From Myxococcaceae bacterium JPH2 (GTDB lineage Bacteria > Myxococcota > Myxococcia > Myxococcales > Myxococcaceae), in the NCBI GenBank assembly GCA_016458225.1, contig JAEMGR010000009.1, forward strand, positions 1-64,000: a stretch of 64,000 nucleotides of DNA. Reading direction: 5' to 3'. The notes beneath the pieces were generated by a model, which worked only from the letters and a program-made list of their open reading frames with translations, was not told where the DNA came from and made no database searches. Positions 19,476 to 30,669 of the stretch are shown one piece after another. Every line of letters begins with the position of its first letter. Positions within the stretch are counted from its first letter, which is position 1. The position numbers and the translations under genes were made by a program.

Positions 19476-19994
19476 TTACTCCTTCTTGGTCCGCCGCGAG
19501 GGGCGACGGGCATTCAGCTCGGAGATGACCACGCGGGCCGAGTGCTGCACGGGCGCCTCGGCGGCCTTCTTGCGCGGCTCCGGCTCTTCCTGGGGCTCCG
19601 GCTCGCGCGCCGGTTCGTCCTTCTCGTGCGGCACCAGGCGGATCTGCGCCTTCACTTCCACGGTCATGCCGGACAGGAGCTTGAGGAACTCGTCGCGCAG
19701 CTTCTCCGACTGGAGGAAGCGCCGGAGCTCCTCGGAGACGACCCGGGTGAGGTCGTCCTTCGTCTTCTCCGCCTGGGAGAGGATGAAGCCCAGCGCCTCC
19801 TTCGGGAGCTTGAGCTGACCCGCCAGCGAGCGGATGCCCTCCTCCGTCATGAAGATGGCGCCCAGACCCGCGACCGCCATGCGCCGCACGAACTCGGGAA
19901 CGAAGCCGCCCACACCCGGGCGCCCGTCACGGCCGGGGTGCTGCTCGTCATCGTCGAGCAGCGGATCAGGCGGGAAGTCATCGTTGCCGGCCAT
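19476..19994 (-). CDS. Helical, charged protein of unknown function (phasin-like appearance)
   Basis: A 172-residue soluble protein. An acidic N-terminus is followed by a hydrophobic helix (RRMAVAGLGAIFMTEEG) and amphipathic helices (ALGFILSQAEKTKDDLTRVV), a short strand segment (VEVKAQIRLVPHE) and a long Pro/Glu/Arg tail ending in RRPSRRTKKE. The helical core vaguely recalls phasin or granule-associated proteins, which would suit the neighbouring 3-hydroxybutyryl-CoA genes, but this is a guess. ATG 19994 lies 18 bp after the mrp stop. Confidence 0.75.
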   Translation of the reverse strand: MAGNDDFPPDPLLDDDEQHPGRDGRPGVGGFVPEFVRRMAVAGLGAIFMTEEGIRSLAGQLKLPKEALGFILSQAEKTKDDLTRVVSEELRRFLQSEKLRDEFLKLLSGMTVEVKAQIRLVPHEKDEPAREPEPQEEPEPRKKAAEAPVQHSARVVISELNARRPSRRTKKE

Positions 19995-20012
19995 GCGGTC
20001 TCCTCGGGTTGT

Positions 20013-21095
20013 TCAGCGGGCCTGGACTACGGGCAGCGGAATGCCCTTCATCGTCTGCGCGGACACGCGCCCCGCGATGTTGCGCGCCACGTCCTGGAAG
20101 GCCTTGGCCTCCGGGCTGTCCTTGGCGGACACCACCACGGGCGTGCCGGAGTCTCCGGACTCGCGCACCTTGAGGTCCAGGGGAATCTCCCCCAGGAACG
20201 GGATGCCGAACATCTCGGCGGCCTTGCGCCCACCGCCGTGGTTGAAGATGGCCGTGGTGTGCGAGCAGTGCGGGCACACGAACTGGCTCATGTTCTCCAC
20301 GATGCCCAGCACGGGGATGTGAACCTTGTCGAACATCTGCTTGGCGCGCACCACGTCCGCCAGCGCCACGTCCTGCGGCGTCGTCACCAGCACCGCGCCG
20401 GCCGCGCGCACCGACTGCGACAGGCTGAGCGCCACGTCGCCCGTGCCCGGCGGCAGGTCCAGCACCAGGTAGTCCAGCTCGCCCCAGTTCACGTCTCGCA
20501 CCAGCTGCATCAGCGCGCCGTGCAGCATGGGGCCGCGCCAGATGAGCGCCTGATCCGCCTCCACCAGGAAGCCGATGGACATGACCTTGAGGCCGTGCGC
20601 GGTGAGCGGCTCCAGCGACTTGCCATCCGGGCTCACGGGACGCTTGTCGGACAGGCCCGTCATGAGCGGCACGGAGGGGCCGTAGAAGTCCGCGTCCAGC
20701 AGGCCCACCTTGGCCCCGTGCTGGGCCAGCGCGGTGGCCAGGTTCACCGCCACGGTGCTCTTGCCCACGCCGCCCTTGCCGGCGCCCACGAGGATGATGT
20801 TCTTCACCTTGGGCAGCATCGCGTTGCCCGAGCCGCCCGCCACCGAGCGCACCTGGGCGCCCCACTCGATGTCGAACTTCTTCAGTCCGGGCACCGCCTT
20901 GAGCGCCGCCTCGGCGTCCGCCTGGATCTTCCCCTTCATGGGACAGGCGGGCGTGGTCAGCTCAATCTTGAGTTTCACCGAGTCACCGGCGACGCGGACA
21001 TCCTTCACCATCCCGGCCTTCACCAGGTCCACGTGCAGCTCGGGATCCATCACCTTCGACATCGCCGTGAGGATGTCGGACTCGGAAACGCTCAT
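20013..21095 (-). CDS. mrp: Mrp/ApbC-family iron-sulfur cluster carrier ATPase
   Basis: A 360-residue P-loop ATPase that binds and transfers Fe-S clusters. Seen: an N-terminal MIP18/DUF59 domain (MSVSESDILTAMSKVMDPEL ... TTPACPMKGKI), the deviant Walker A GAGKGGVGKSTVAVNLA, the aspartate in LLDADFYGPSVP, and the CPxC pair in FVCPHCSH that bridges the cluster. ATG 21095 has AGGTG nearby; the longer frame upstream lacks homology. A TTGACA lies 80 bp upstream (21179-21174), but the matching -10 is weak. Confidence 0.95.
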   Translation of the reverse strand: MSVSESDILTAMSKVMDPELHVDLVKAGMVKDVRVAGDSVKLKIELTTPACPMKGKIQADAEAALKAVPGLKKFDIEWGAQVRSVAGGSGNAMLPKVKNIILVGAGKGGVGKSTVAVNLATALAQHGAKVGLLDADFYGPSVPLMTGLSDKRPVSPDGKSLEPLTAHGLKVMSIGFLVEADQALIWRGPMLHGALMQLVRDVNWGELDYLVLDLPPGTGDVALSLSQSVRAAGAVLVTTPQDVALADVVRAKQMFDKVHIPVLGIVENMSQFVCPHCSHTTAIFNHGGGRKAAEMFGIPFLGEIPLDLKVRESGDSGTPVVVSAKDSPEAKAFQDVARNIAGRVSAQTMKGIPLPVVQAR

Positions 21096-21231
21096 CAGGA
21101 CACCTGAAACCTTTTGGAATACGGGCGTTTGCACGCCTGAACGGGGCGCGGAGATTGCCAGCCCCCCGAGGGCTGTCAACGTCGATTAACGCGCCGGCAC
21201 GACTGCCGCACGGGAGCGGAAGGACGCCTGT

Positions 21232-21834
21232 TCATTCGAGCGCCGCCACCCGGTACTCGCCATCCTCCAGGACGAGCCGCACCGCTCGCTCCTCGCCCAC
21301 GGGCAGCACCGCCGCCCCCGCGGCCACTCGGATGGGCGCATGCAGGGCGAGCCGGGCGCGTCTCAGGCGCTCCTTCGCCAGGGGCTCTCGCTCGAAGTCC
21401 TCGCGCAGCCGCTCCGGGGTGTAGCGGGCGCGCAACGGCGCGGCGAGCAGCCCCCAGGTGGTCTTCCAGTCCCGGGCCTCGGCCGCGTCCAAGAAGCGCG
21501 TCAGCGCGGCGCGGGGGGCGTCGGCGGGGCGGGCCTCCACCACCTTCCAGCCCTCCGGACCTCGCGCGAGGGTCAGCGAGGGCGAGCGCGCCTCCAGCTC
21601 GGCGCTCCCAGCCCGTACCGCGGCGGCCCGCTCCCGGCGGACCTTCTCATCCGCGTACTGCTCCAGGAAGGCCACCTCTCCGTCGGGGGCGCCTTGGGTG
21701 AGCGCGTACGCCGCCGGCAGCCGGTTCTCCTCGAGCGCCTTCGCATAGGCCTCGGCCACGGCTCCGGGCTCGCGCGGCGCGGTGGCGCAGGCGGCGAGCA
21801 GGGGCAGGCTCAGCAGCACGGTGGGCGTTCTCAT
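21232..21834 (-). CDS. Lipoprotein of unknown function
   Basis: A 200-residue protein with a lipoprotein signal (MRTPTVLLSLPLLAACAT, lipid-accepting Cys16). The mature part has two similar segments that recall a duplicated alpha+beta NTF2-like fold: AVAEAYAKALEENRLPAAY near the start and ALTRFLDAAEARDWKTTWGL in the middle, each followed by strand-like EGWKVVEARP or EDGEYRVAAL. The fold is inference. It lies 46 bp upstream of the sppA stop on the same strand, so it may be co-transcribed. Confidence 0.75.
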   Translation of the reverse strand: MRTPTVLLSLPLLAACATAPREPGAVAEAYAKALEENRLPAAYALTQGAPDGEVAFLEQYADEKVRRERAAAVRAGSAELEARSPSLTLARGPEGWKVVEARPADAPRAALTRFLDAAEARDWKTTWGLLAAPLRARYTPERLREDFEREPLAKERLRRARLALHAPIRVAAGAAVLPVGEERAVRLVLEDGEYRVAALE

Positions 21835-21880
21835 GGGGCGCGGCAGGGTAGACCCGGCATGGACGGAGCGGCAATCCCCG

Positions 21881-23620
21881 TCACGGGCGCGTGGCTCGCC
21901 AGAGGTGATGGAGCCACGGAGGCAGTGCGCCTTCGGGCTCCTCCTCGTCCCAGGACTCCAGGCCGACCGCAACGGGACACAGGGCATAGGTCCGCGCGTG
22001 CGCCACGCTCGACAGCAGGCGCAGCAGGGACAGGCGCCGCTCGGCGGCCCCGTAGCGCACCAGCTCGAAGTGCTCGGTGCCCTGCCCCGCCAGCTCCAGG
22101 GCGCGCCGGCAGGCCTCCTCGAAGCCACCGATCCGGTCCACCAGCCCCGCGTCCCGGGCCCGCAGGCCCGAGTAGACCCGCCCCTCGGCTCGCGCGTGGA
22201 TCTCCTCCGTCGTCCGGCCTCGCGCCTGGGCGACGGTCTCCAGGAAGGACTGGTAGGACTCCTCCACCTCCGCTTCGAGCGTGGCCCGCTCATGGGGCGT
22301 GAAGCCGCGCGCCGCGGAGGCGAAGCCGGCGTTCTGGCCCCGGGTGATGACGGTACGCCGCACGCCGAACCACTCCAGCAACTCGGAGAACTCGAACTTG
22401 CCGATGAACACGCCGATGGAGCCCACCACGGCGTAGGGCGCGGACCAGAGTTCCCGAGCGCCGAGCGCCGCCATGTACCCGCCGCTGGCGCAGACCGAGT
22501 CCATGTAGGCCACCACGGGCTTGGCGGCCGCCACGCGCCGCACGGCCTCGAGGATCTGCTCCGACGGGAGCGCTCCGCCTCCCGGGCTGCTCACATGCAG
22601 CAGCACGGCCCGCACGCGGGGATCTCTCCCCGCGCGCCGCAGCGACTTCACCACCGCCTCCGCCGCCGCGAAGCGACCCCGCCCCGCGCCTCCGCCGACA
22701 ATCACCCCGGACACCGGCACCAGCCCAAGCCGAGGCGGTCGACGCACCGGGCGCCACCGCACCGGGGGGAACACCCGCGTGTCCAGATAGGCCGCGAAGG
22801 GCTCCAGCGGCGCGGCGTCCTCACCAGGCTCCGTGGGCGGCAGGCCCAGCCGCGCGGGGAGATCCGCCTCGCTCACCAGCGCGTCCACCAGCCCCGCTGC
22901 CAACGCCCGGCGCGCGCTGTAGGGCCCGGCGTCGATGAGCGCCCGTGCCTCCTCGGGCGTGCGCCGCCGGCCCCGCGCCACGGCGTCCACCAGCACCGCG
23001 TAGCGCTCGTCGAGCAGGGCCTCGATGGTCTGTCGCTGGATGTCCGACACCGCGGCGTGGGTGAACAGCTCCGGCGCCGTCTTGTAGTCGCCCCGGCGCA
23101 CGAACTGCGCCTGGACGCCGAAGCGCTTCAGGGCCTCGCCAATCACGGTGGCCTCGGCCGCGTAGCCCACCAGCTCCACGCGGCCCATGGGCGCCAGGAG
23201 CACCTCGTCCGCCGCGCACAGCACCGGATAGGAGTCCGTGTCCACCGCCACCGCCCACGCCACCACGCGCTTGCCCTGGGCCCGAAAGTCCTCCAGCGAA
23301 CGAATGAGCGCCTCCCGCCGGGCCAGCGACACGGACAGCGCCTCCACCTCCACGAGGACGCCTCGCACACGCGGATCCGCCGCCAGCACCTGGAGGGCCT
23401 CTCGGAACGCCGCGAGCGACGTCACCGTGGCGGGCTCGGGTCGGGCGCCGCCCAGCCAGGCCCAGCGACGCCGAGGCTCCCGGTACGCAGGCGCCCCCGT
23501 CAGCCGGAAGCGCACCCAGGCGGGCCGGTGCCTCCGGGCCAGCAGGCGCCAGGGGAGCCCCAGCAGGACGCGCACCAGGAGAAGCAGGTTGGCGAGGGCG
23601 ACGAACGGGAGTCGCAGCAT
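21881..23620 (-). CDS. sppA: Signal peptide peptidase SppA, 67K type (S49 family)
   Basis: A 579-residue membrane serine protease with two tandem S49 domains and an N-terminal membrane anchor (ALANLLLLVRVLLGLPW). Seen: Lys180 in GDYKTAPELF matches the general base of Escherichia coli SppA, and Ser379 in DSVCASGGYMAAL matches its nucleophile. Length equals the double-domain class, in which Lys and Ser come from different halves. It degrades cleaved signal peptides in the inner membrane. The start faces the small membrane protein gene, with 79 bp between them. Confidence 0.93.
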   Translation of the reverse strand: MLRLPFVALANLLLLVRVLLGLPWRLLARRHRPAWVRFRLTGAPAYREPRRRWAWLGGARPEPATVTSLAAFREALQVLAADPRVRGVLVEVEALSVSLARREALIRSLEDFRAQGKRVVAWAVAVDTDSYPVLCAADEVLLAPMGRVELVGYAAEATVIGEALKRFGVQAQFVRRGDYKTAPELFTHAAVSDIQRQTIEALLDERYAVLVDAVARGRRRTPEEARALIDAGPYSARRALAAGLVDALVSEADLPARLGLPPTEPGEDAAPLEPFAAYLDTRVFPPVRWRPVRRPPRLGLVPVSGVIVGGGAGRGRFAAAEAVVKSLRRAGRDPRVRAVLLHVSSPGGGALPSEQILEAVRRVAAAKPVVAYMDSVCASGGYMAALGARELWSAPYAVVGSIGVFIGKFEFSELLEWFGVRRTVITRGQNAGFASAARGFTPHERATLEAEVEESYQSFLETVAQARGRTTEEIHARAEGRVYSGLRARDAGLVDRIGGFEEACRRALELAGQGTEHFELVRYGAAERRLSLLRLLSSVAHARTYALCPVAVGLESWDEEEPEGALPPWLHHLWRATRP

Positions 23621-23699
23621 GGGGGGCAGCTACGGGAGCGCCCGGGGCCGCGCAAGGCTTGTTCTGCGCGGATGTTGGCTCATGGTAGCGTCGAGCGCC

Positions 23700-24059
23700 A
23701 TGCGCTCTGTCTCCCTCTCCCGGCTTCTGCTCGTCACCACGCTCGTCTGGGGCGGCGCCGCGTTGGCCCAACCGGCGCGCCGCCACCCCCAGGACTTCCA
23801 AGCTCCCCAGGCCCAGTCCGCCGAGGAGCGAGAGGCCGCCAAGCAACGCGCCATGGGCGGCAACATCAACTCCTACGGTCGCGACATCGTGCCCAAGGAG
23901 CCCACCATCCCGTGGATGGCCGTGGGCCTGGCCATCATCGTCCTCACCGTCGCCACGCCCTTCGCCATCCGCGCCTACCGCGGCACCGCGAAAGAGATCG
24001 ACAGCCACAAGGCGTTCGGTGACCGGCACGAGGACAGCGAAGAGGACGAGGCCGCCTGA
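23700..24059 (+). CDS. Small secreted/membrane protein of unknown function
   Basis: A 119-residue protein with a signal peptide (MRSVSLSRLLLVTTLVWGGAALA), a Gln/Pro/Ala-rich linker, a membrane segment (WMAVGLAIIVLTVATPFAIR) and an acidic tail (EDSEEDEAA). The membrane segment after the signal peptide implies a periplasmic N-terminus and a cytosolic C-terminus. No family recognised. ATG 23682 is an alternative start. It is divergent from sppA and convergent with the RtcA-like gene, 15 bp apart. Confidence 0.7.
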   Translation: MRSVSLSRLLLVTTLVWGGAALAQPARRHPQDFQAPQAQSAEEREAAKQRAMGGNINSYGRDIVPKEPTIPWMAVGLAIIVLTVATPFAIRAYRGTAKEIDSHKAFGDRHEDSEEDEAA

Positions 24060-24074
24060 AGGCAGCCCTCCGCC

Positions 24075-25163
24075 TCACACCGGACTGACTTCCACCATGT
24101 CGTCCGGCCCTGCCGTCACCTTCACCGCCAGGAACCGCTCGATGATGCGCGCATGCGCCTCGAGCGGTTCACGGTCTCCCGCGACCTTGAAGCGCGTGGT
24201 GCCCGGCGTCACCGGCCCCAGCCGACCCGAGGCCAGCAGCGCCGCCGGCAGGAGTATCTGCTGAGCCAGGAGCGCGTCGAGCGCGCCGCCCGCCTCCATG
24301 AAGTCCGCCAGCGCCCCGGCGGCCTCGCGTCCCACGTCCTCGGGTGACCGCCCTCGGTCCCCCAGCGCGAGGAAGCCCGCGAGGGTGAACTCGAACTGCG
24401 CCAGCACGAAGGTCGCCATCCCGGCCGAGCGCGTGACGGACACCGGGCGATTCTCCGCCTCCGCATGGATGCCGCGCTCGCGCAGCAGGGCCACCGCCGC
24501 GCGCGACTGACGCTCCGCGAGCGCGAACGGGAGTCCTCCCACGCACGCCGCCACGCGCACCTCGCGGAGCATGCCCCGCGCGGGCAGCTCCACCCGGAAC
24601 GGGGGCGCCTGGGGCGCGTGCACCTCGGCGGAGAAGTCGCCGCCGCCATCCGGATAGAAGCCGGCGTGCTGCAGCGAGAACTGCACGGGCAACCCATAGG
24701 CCTGGGCCAGCGGCTGCCACGCGCCCACCAGGTACGGATAGCTGGCGCCCGAAGGCAGATGCGTGCTGCCGCGCAGCGTGAGCCGCCCTCCTCCCGCCAG
24801 CGCGAGCGGATAGAACAGACACAGGAACAGCTCCGGCGCGCTGCCCGTTGGCCCCAGCTCCACCACGTAGTCGCTGGGGCGCACGGTGCCGGGTGTGAAC
24901 GACAGCTCCGTGGAGCCCACGACCGCGCCCTCGCTGAGCCCGCTGCCCAGCGCCTCGGCGCCCCGAATCTCCGCCAGATGCTGCGGCCGGAGGCCCGGGG
25001 GCTCGCCACGCGCGAGCAGGTGCGTGAAGCGAAACGGTCGGCCCGTGATGAGCGACAAGGACAGAGCCGTGCGGAGGGACTGCGTCTCTCCCGCGGACTC
25101 GCTCCCGTCGAGCAGCACCGGCTCGGTGCCGGGCCGGTCGGTGCCGGTCATGACCCTCCCCAT
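24075..25163 (-). CDS. RtcA-like (RNA 3'-phosphate cyclase fold) protein, catalytically divergent
   Basis: A 362-residue protein whose length and order of elements match RNA 3'-terminal phosphate cyclase: SLRTALSLSLITGRPFRF, PGLRPQHLAEIRGAEAL, SFTPGTVRPSDYVVELG, AGFYPDGGGDFSAEV and IIERFLAVKV. Key catalytic features differ. The nucleotide loop GEGGGQ of Escherichia coli RtcA is SAGETQ, LADQ is LAQQ, and the nucleophilic histidine position before the final ERFL does not hold His by my alignment. It may therefore be an RNA-binding or Rcl1-like pseudoenzyme. ATG 25163 or 25151 could be the start. It follows the CocE-like gene on the same strand. Confidence 0.8.
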   Translation of the reverse strand: MGRVMTGTDRPGTEPVLLDGSESAGETQSLRTALSLSLITGRPFRFTHLLARGEPPGLRPQHLAEIRGAEALGSGLSEGAVVGSTELSFTPGTVRPSDYVVELGPTGSAPELFLCLFYPLALAGGGRLTLRGSTHLPSGASYPYLVGAWQPLAQAYGLPVQFSLQHAGFYPDGGGDFSAEVHAPQAPPFRVELPARGMLREVRVAACVGGLPFALAERQSRAAVALLRERGIHAEAENRPVSVTRSAGMATFVLAQFEFTLAGFLALGDRGRSPEDVGREAAGALADFMEAGGALDALLAQQILLPAALLASGRLGPVTPGTTRFKVAGDREPLEAHARIIERFLAVKVTAGPDDMVEVSPV

Positions 25164-25230
25164 CCAGATGCCTGCGCGTGCGGGCGCGCAGCCTAGCAGA
25201 ATCGACGACGCGCCCGCGTGAGATGCCGCG

Positions 25231-27174
<1,944 letters not shown>

Positions 27175-27250
27175 GCACGCTCCTGGAAGGGATGCGCGAC
27201 ATTGTGAGGGATACGCGTCCCTCCTTCCACCACCGTGTGTCCCCTGCCCG

Positions 27251-30001
27251 CTAGAGCTGCGACGACTCCTTCGCGGCGGCCTTCGCCTGGGCCTCATCGC
27301 CCTGGACGCCCATGACCAGGTGCTCCGCGCAGCGAGCGAACTCGGACTTGAGGTCCGAGGACGTGACGCCTTGGATCAGCGTGGGGCGCTGCGCCACGGA
27401 CTCGGCCGCGAAGTCGCGCACGCGCGCGTCGAGGAGCGCATCCACCCACGCCTCGGTGCTGCTGAAGTCCACCACGGCCTGTGTCATGAGGCGCGTGCGG
27501 GCCCGCTCCAGCTCGGCTGGCGGCACGCCGTCCTTGGCGAAGCTCGCGAACATCCGACGCGCCACGCCCAGCGCCATGCCCAGCTGCGGCGAGTCCACCA
27601 CGCCCTCCACCTGGAGGTGCGCCGCGCCGCCGCGGGCCACCGACACCTGGGTGTCGAAGCCATAGCTGGCGCCGCGCTGCTCACGCACCTGCGTCCACAG
27701 GCGCGCCCGCGCCAGCTCGGCCATGACCGCGTAGCGAGCCTCGGCCTCGGGCGTCGCGGCCGGCAGCCGACAGGCGACGCTCAGCGCGGCCTGGGAGGCT
27801 CCCGTGACCGGCGTGATGTACAGCGTCGGAGGCGTGGCCGCGGGCGGCGCGGGAGGAGCCGGAGGCGCGACGGCGGGCCCCTTGCCACCCCAGCCCCCGA
27901 GGTACTTTCGGGCCAGCGGCTCCACCTGCGCGATGTCGAACTCGCCGGCGATCACCACCACCGCGTTGGCGGGCGTGTAGTTCTCCTTCACCCAGTTCCG
28001 CGCGGACTCCCAATCCACCGCGGACATCGTCTGATAGGTCGCGGGCTGCGCATAGAGGTGCTTCCCATAGAGCGCCTGCATGAGCTGACGGCTCGCGACG
28101 ACGTCGGGGCGCGCATCCACGGCCGCGGTCCAGGGCAGGACCTCGTCGTGAATGAACTTCACGACCGGCTCGGTGATGCGCATGGTGGAGAGCTTCTCCG
28201 CCGTGATGGCCAGCATGTTGCCAACGTTGCCAGCGGGGCCCGCGACCTCGTAGCGGACCTGGTCGCTGCGCAGCGACTTGCGGGTGTGGAGCCCCCAGTC
28301 TCCGGGACTGCCCTCGAAGCTCGTCTCGGCCGAGGCGCCGATGTCCCCGATGGTGGCCACCGCGCTGGGGCCACTCACCTCGCCACCCCGCAGCGCCACG
28401 CCCACGCGAACCAGCGGGAGGCCCGGCCGCGGCACCATCACCACCTCCACCCCATTGTCGAGCCGCACGGTCTTCACCGGAGCGGAGAACGCGGCCAGTG
28501 ACGGCGTCACGGGCCGCGTGCTCGCCACCGTCTCGTCCGGAATCAGGAGCGACGGAGCCTTGAGCGCCCCGACCCCGGTGGCACCCGGGCGCACGAAGAA
28601 CGCGCGGGCGCGCGAGCGCTGCAGCCACTGATACGCGAAGCCCGTCACCTTGCTACCACTGAGGGACAGCAGCGCTCCCTGCGCGCGGCTGAAGGCGCGC
28701 GCGTCCGTCATGAAGTGCGTCAGCTCGGCCCGGCGCACCGCGCGCGCCTGGAGGTCCTCGGAGTCCAGCAGCATTCCGGCGGCCACATGGCGTCGCATCT
28801 CGATGATGCTCTGCTCGCGCTGAGCAACACCTGCGGCATCGTTGGTGTCGGACCAGGAATGGTGCACCTCGTCGAGCACCTTCTCCAGCGAGCGCTTGGG
28901 ATGATCTCCCTTGTTGAGCACCACGCGCACCAGCAACAGCGACGCGCGCGTGCCGCGGATGAGGCCGGTGTCGATGTACGAGATGTCTCCATCGTTCCAG
29001 GCCGCGCGCATCAGGCTGGAGTCCAGCGAGGACGCCACGAACTCCTGCACGGCGCTGGCCTCGTCGAAGCCGCGCGGCAGCACCCACGACACGTACAGCT
29101 CGGGCGACGTCACCGCGGCCTCGTGCGTCACCAGCTCCTTGGACGCGGGCGCGACGGGCGGCTCGACAGTATCTCGCGGAAGGCGCTGCTCCAGCGCCAG
29201 CGGCGGCCCCGAGCCCACCCACGAGGGCGGCAGGGCCTTGTTGAGGAGGGCGTCCACCGTCGTCAGCTCCACGTCACCGGAGATGACGATGGTCACGTTC
29301 TCGGGCCGGTAGTTCAGCCGCGCGAAGCGCTGCGCGTCCGCGAGCGTGGTGGCGGTCAGGCTCTCATGCGTCCCGATGCCGGGGCGCGCGTACGGGTGGC
29401 CCGCGGGGAACGCGTTCTCGAAGGCCCAGCTCGTCACCTTGCCCACGTAGCCCGACTCGTTGCGCTGGCGCAGCTCGTTGCGCACGACCTCGCGCTCCAC
29501 GGTGAACACGTCCGGCGTCACGCCATCGAGCGGCGCGGCCAGCCGCTGCCCTTCGAGCGTGAGCAGGGCCGGGAGGGACTCACGGGGCCCCATGGTCTCG
29601 TAGACGGTGTGATCCATGCCGGTGAAGGCGTTGAACCGTCCCGCGCCGCTCTGCTCCAACCGCGTCCAGACCGAGGCCGTGCCGCCATGCCGCGCGCGGA
29701 ACGCGAGGTGCTCGACGAGGTGCGCCAGTCCCTCCTTGCCCTGGGGATCGCTGGAGCTGCCCACGCCCACCAGCGCCGCGACCGCGACCACGGGCGCACG
29801 CGAGTCCTGCTCGACGACGACGCGCAGGCCCGAGCCCAAGCGGAAGTCGCGGAGCGGGAAGGCCGTATCGCGCATGACGAGTTGGCCACGGGGCGGCACG
29901 GTGGCGCACCCGCCCAGGGCCAGTGCGAGCATGGACAACACGCCCGGTAGGGCAAACAGAGAGCGCCGTCCGAGGGGACGAACGCGAGACATTGGGTTCA
30001 T
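27251..30001 (-). CDS. Two-domain M16 zinc metalloprotease lipoprotein
   Basis: A 916-residue lipoprotein (signal ending LALALGGCATV, Cys32) with two M16 (pitrilysin/insulinase) halves. The first half carries the inverted zinc motif HLVEH (His94, Glu97, His98) and a downstream VEREVVRNE that probably supplies the third ligand. The second half (VRLDNGVEVVMVPRPGLPLV ... EQRGASYGFDTQVSVARG) lacks HxxEH and supplies the substrate-binding half, as usual. Cell location is probably the inner leaflet of the outer membrane. Neighbouring CocE-like hydrolase suggests joint extracytoplasmic protein or peptide degradation. Confidence 0.92.
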   Translation of the reverse strand: MNPMSRVRPLGRRSLFALPGVLSMLALALGGCATVPPRGQLVMRDTAFPLRDFRLGSGLRVVVEQDSRAPVVAVAALVGVGSSSDPQGKEGLAHLVEHLAFRARHGGTASVWTRLEQSGAGRFNAFTGMDHTVYETMGPRESLPALLTLEGQRLAAPLDGVTPDVFTVEREVVRNELRQRNESGYVGKVTSWAFENAFPAGHPYARPGIGTHESLTATTLADAQRFARLNYRPENVTIVISGDVELTTVDALLNKALPPSWVGSGPPLALEQRLPRDTVEPPVAPASKELVTHEAAVTSPELYVSWVLPRGFDEASAVQEFVASSLDSSLMRAAWNDGDISYIDTGLIRGTRASLLLVRVVLNKGDHPKRSLEKVLDEVHHSWSDTNDAAGVAQREQSIIEMRRHVAAGMLLDSEDLQARAVRRAELTHFMTDARAFSRAQGALLSLSGSKVTGFAYQWLQRSRARAFFVRPGATGVGALKAPSLLIPDETVASTRPVTPSLAAFSAPVKTVRLDNGVEVVMVPRPGLPLVRVGVALRGGEVSGPSAVATIGDIGASAETSFEGSPGDWGLHTRKSLRSDQVRYEVAGPAGNVGNMLAITAEKLSTMRITEPVVKFIHDEVLPWTAAVDARPDVVASRQLMQALYGKHLYAQPATYQTMSAVDWESARNWVKENYTPANAVVVIAGEFDIAQVEPLARKYLGGWGGKGPAVAPPAPPAPPAATPPTLYITPVTGASQAALSVACRLPAATPEAEARYAVMAELARARLWTQVREQRGASYGFDTQVSVARGGAAHLQVEGVVDSPQLGMALGVARRMFASFAKDGVPPAELERARTRLMTQAVVDFSSTEAWVDALLDARVRDFAAESVAQRPTLIQGVTSSDLKSEFARCAEHLVMGVQGDEAQAKAAAKESSQL

Positions 30002-30158
30002 GGAGTTCCGGAGAAGAGTGAAGGTGCTGCGACGACGGCGCGGGAAGATAGCGGTTCCGCTTTCGGAACACCTGACACTGTGAGCGGGATTTCTCCGTAT
30101 AGAATGGCCCGAGTTCACCGACGGGCAGGGTTTGCCTCGCCCGTCCTGAAAGCGAGCC

Positions 30159-30650
30159 ATGGCCAGAGCGAAGACGCTGCAAGAGGGCGAAGCCATTCCA
30201 GACGTCACGCTGATGGGCCCGGGCGACAAGCCGGTTCGCCTGAAGGATCTGCTCGGAGACAAGGTCCTGGTCGTCTACTTCTACCCGCGGGACGACTCTC
30301 CGGGATGCACCGTGCAGTCCTGCAGCTTTCGCGATCAGTACGAGGACTTCACCGCGGCGGGTGCGGAGGTGGTGGGCATCAGCAGCGACTCGGTCGCGTC
30401 CCACGAGGGTTTCGCCGCCAAGTACCGTCTGCCTTTCAAGCTCCTGAGCGACCCCGAAGGCCAGGCGCGTGCCGCCTTCGGCATTCGCTCCACCCTCGGC
30501 CTCATCCCCGGCCGTGTGACATTCATTGTCGACCGCTCGGGCATCGTCCGCCACGCGTTCGATTCACAGATTCGCGTGGGGGAGCACGTGCGGCAGGCGC
30601 TCGAAGTGGTGCGCTCGCTCAGCGCATCCAAGGCGCCCGTCGCGCGCTGA
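30159..30650 (+). CDS. bcp: Bcp/PrxQ-type peroxiredoxin
   Basis: A 163-residue thiol peroxidase that reduces hydrogen and organic peroxides. Seen: the peroxidatic Cys50 in YFYPRDDSPGCTVQSC with the resolving Cys55 five residues later, which defines the Bcp alpha-type class, and later GRVTFIVDRSGIVRH. The neighbourhood is a divergent gap of 157 bp with the M16 gene; TATAGA at 30098-30103 could be a -10, but no matching -35 is evident. It converges with the response regulator gene 19 bp away. Confidence 0.94.
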   Translation: MARAKTLQEGEAIPDVTLMGPGDKPVRLKDLLGDKVLVVYFYPRDDSPGCTVQSCSFRDQYEDFTAAGAEVVGISSDSVASHEGFAAKYRLPFKLLSDPEGQARAAFGIRSTLGLIPGRVTFIVDRSGIVRHAFDSQIRVGEHVRQALEVVRSLSASKAPVAR

Positions 30651-30669
30651 CAGACTCGCGGAGGGCGGA

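Noticed and set aside
17523-21107. A 1,194-codon plus-strand open frame
   Set aside because: It is antisense to crotonase, hbd and mrp, all with full catalytic motifs. Long antisense frames are normal in GC-rich DNA with strong third-position bias; the product is His/Arg/Leu-rich without domains.
21151-21179. Strong promoter for mrp
   Set aside because: TTGACA is present, but the sequence at 17-bp spacing (AATCTC) is a poor -10.
30075-30103. Promoter for the peroxiredoxin gene (TATAGA at 30098)
   Set aside because: The -10 looks good, but the only -35-like element (CTGACA) is 20 bp away, outside normal spacing.
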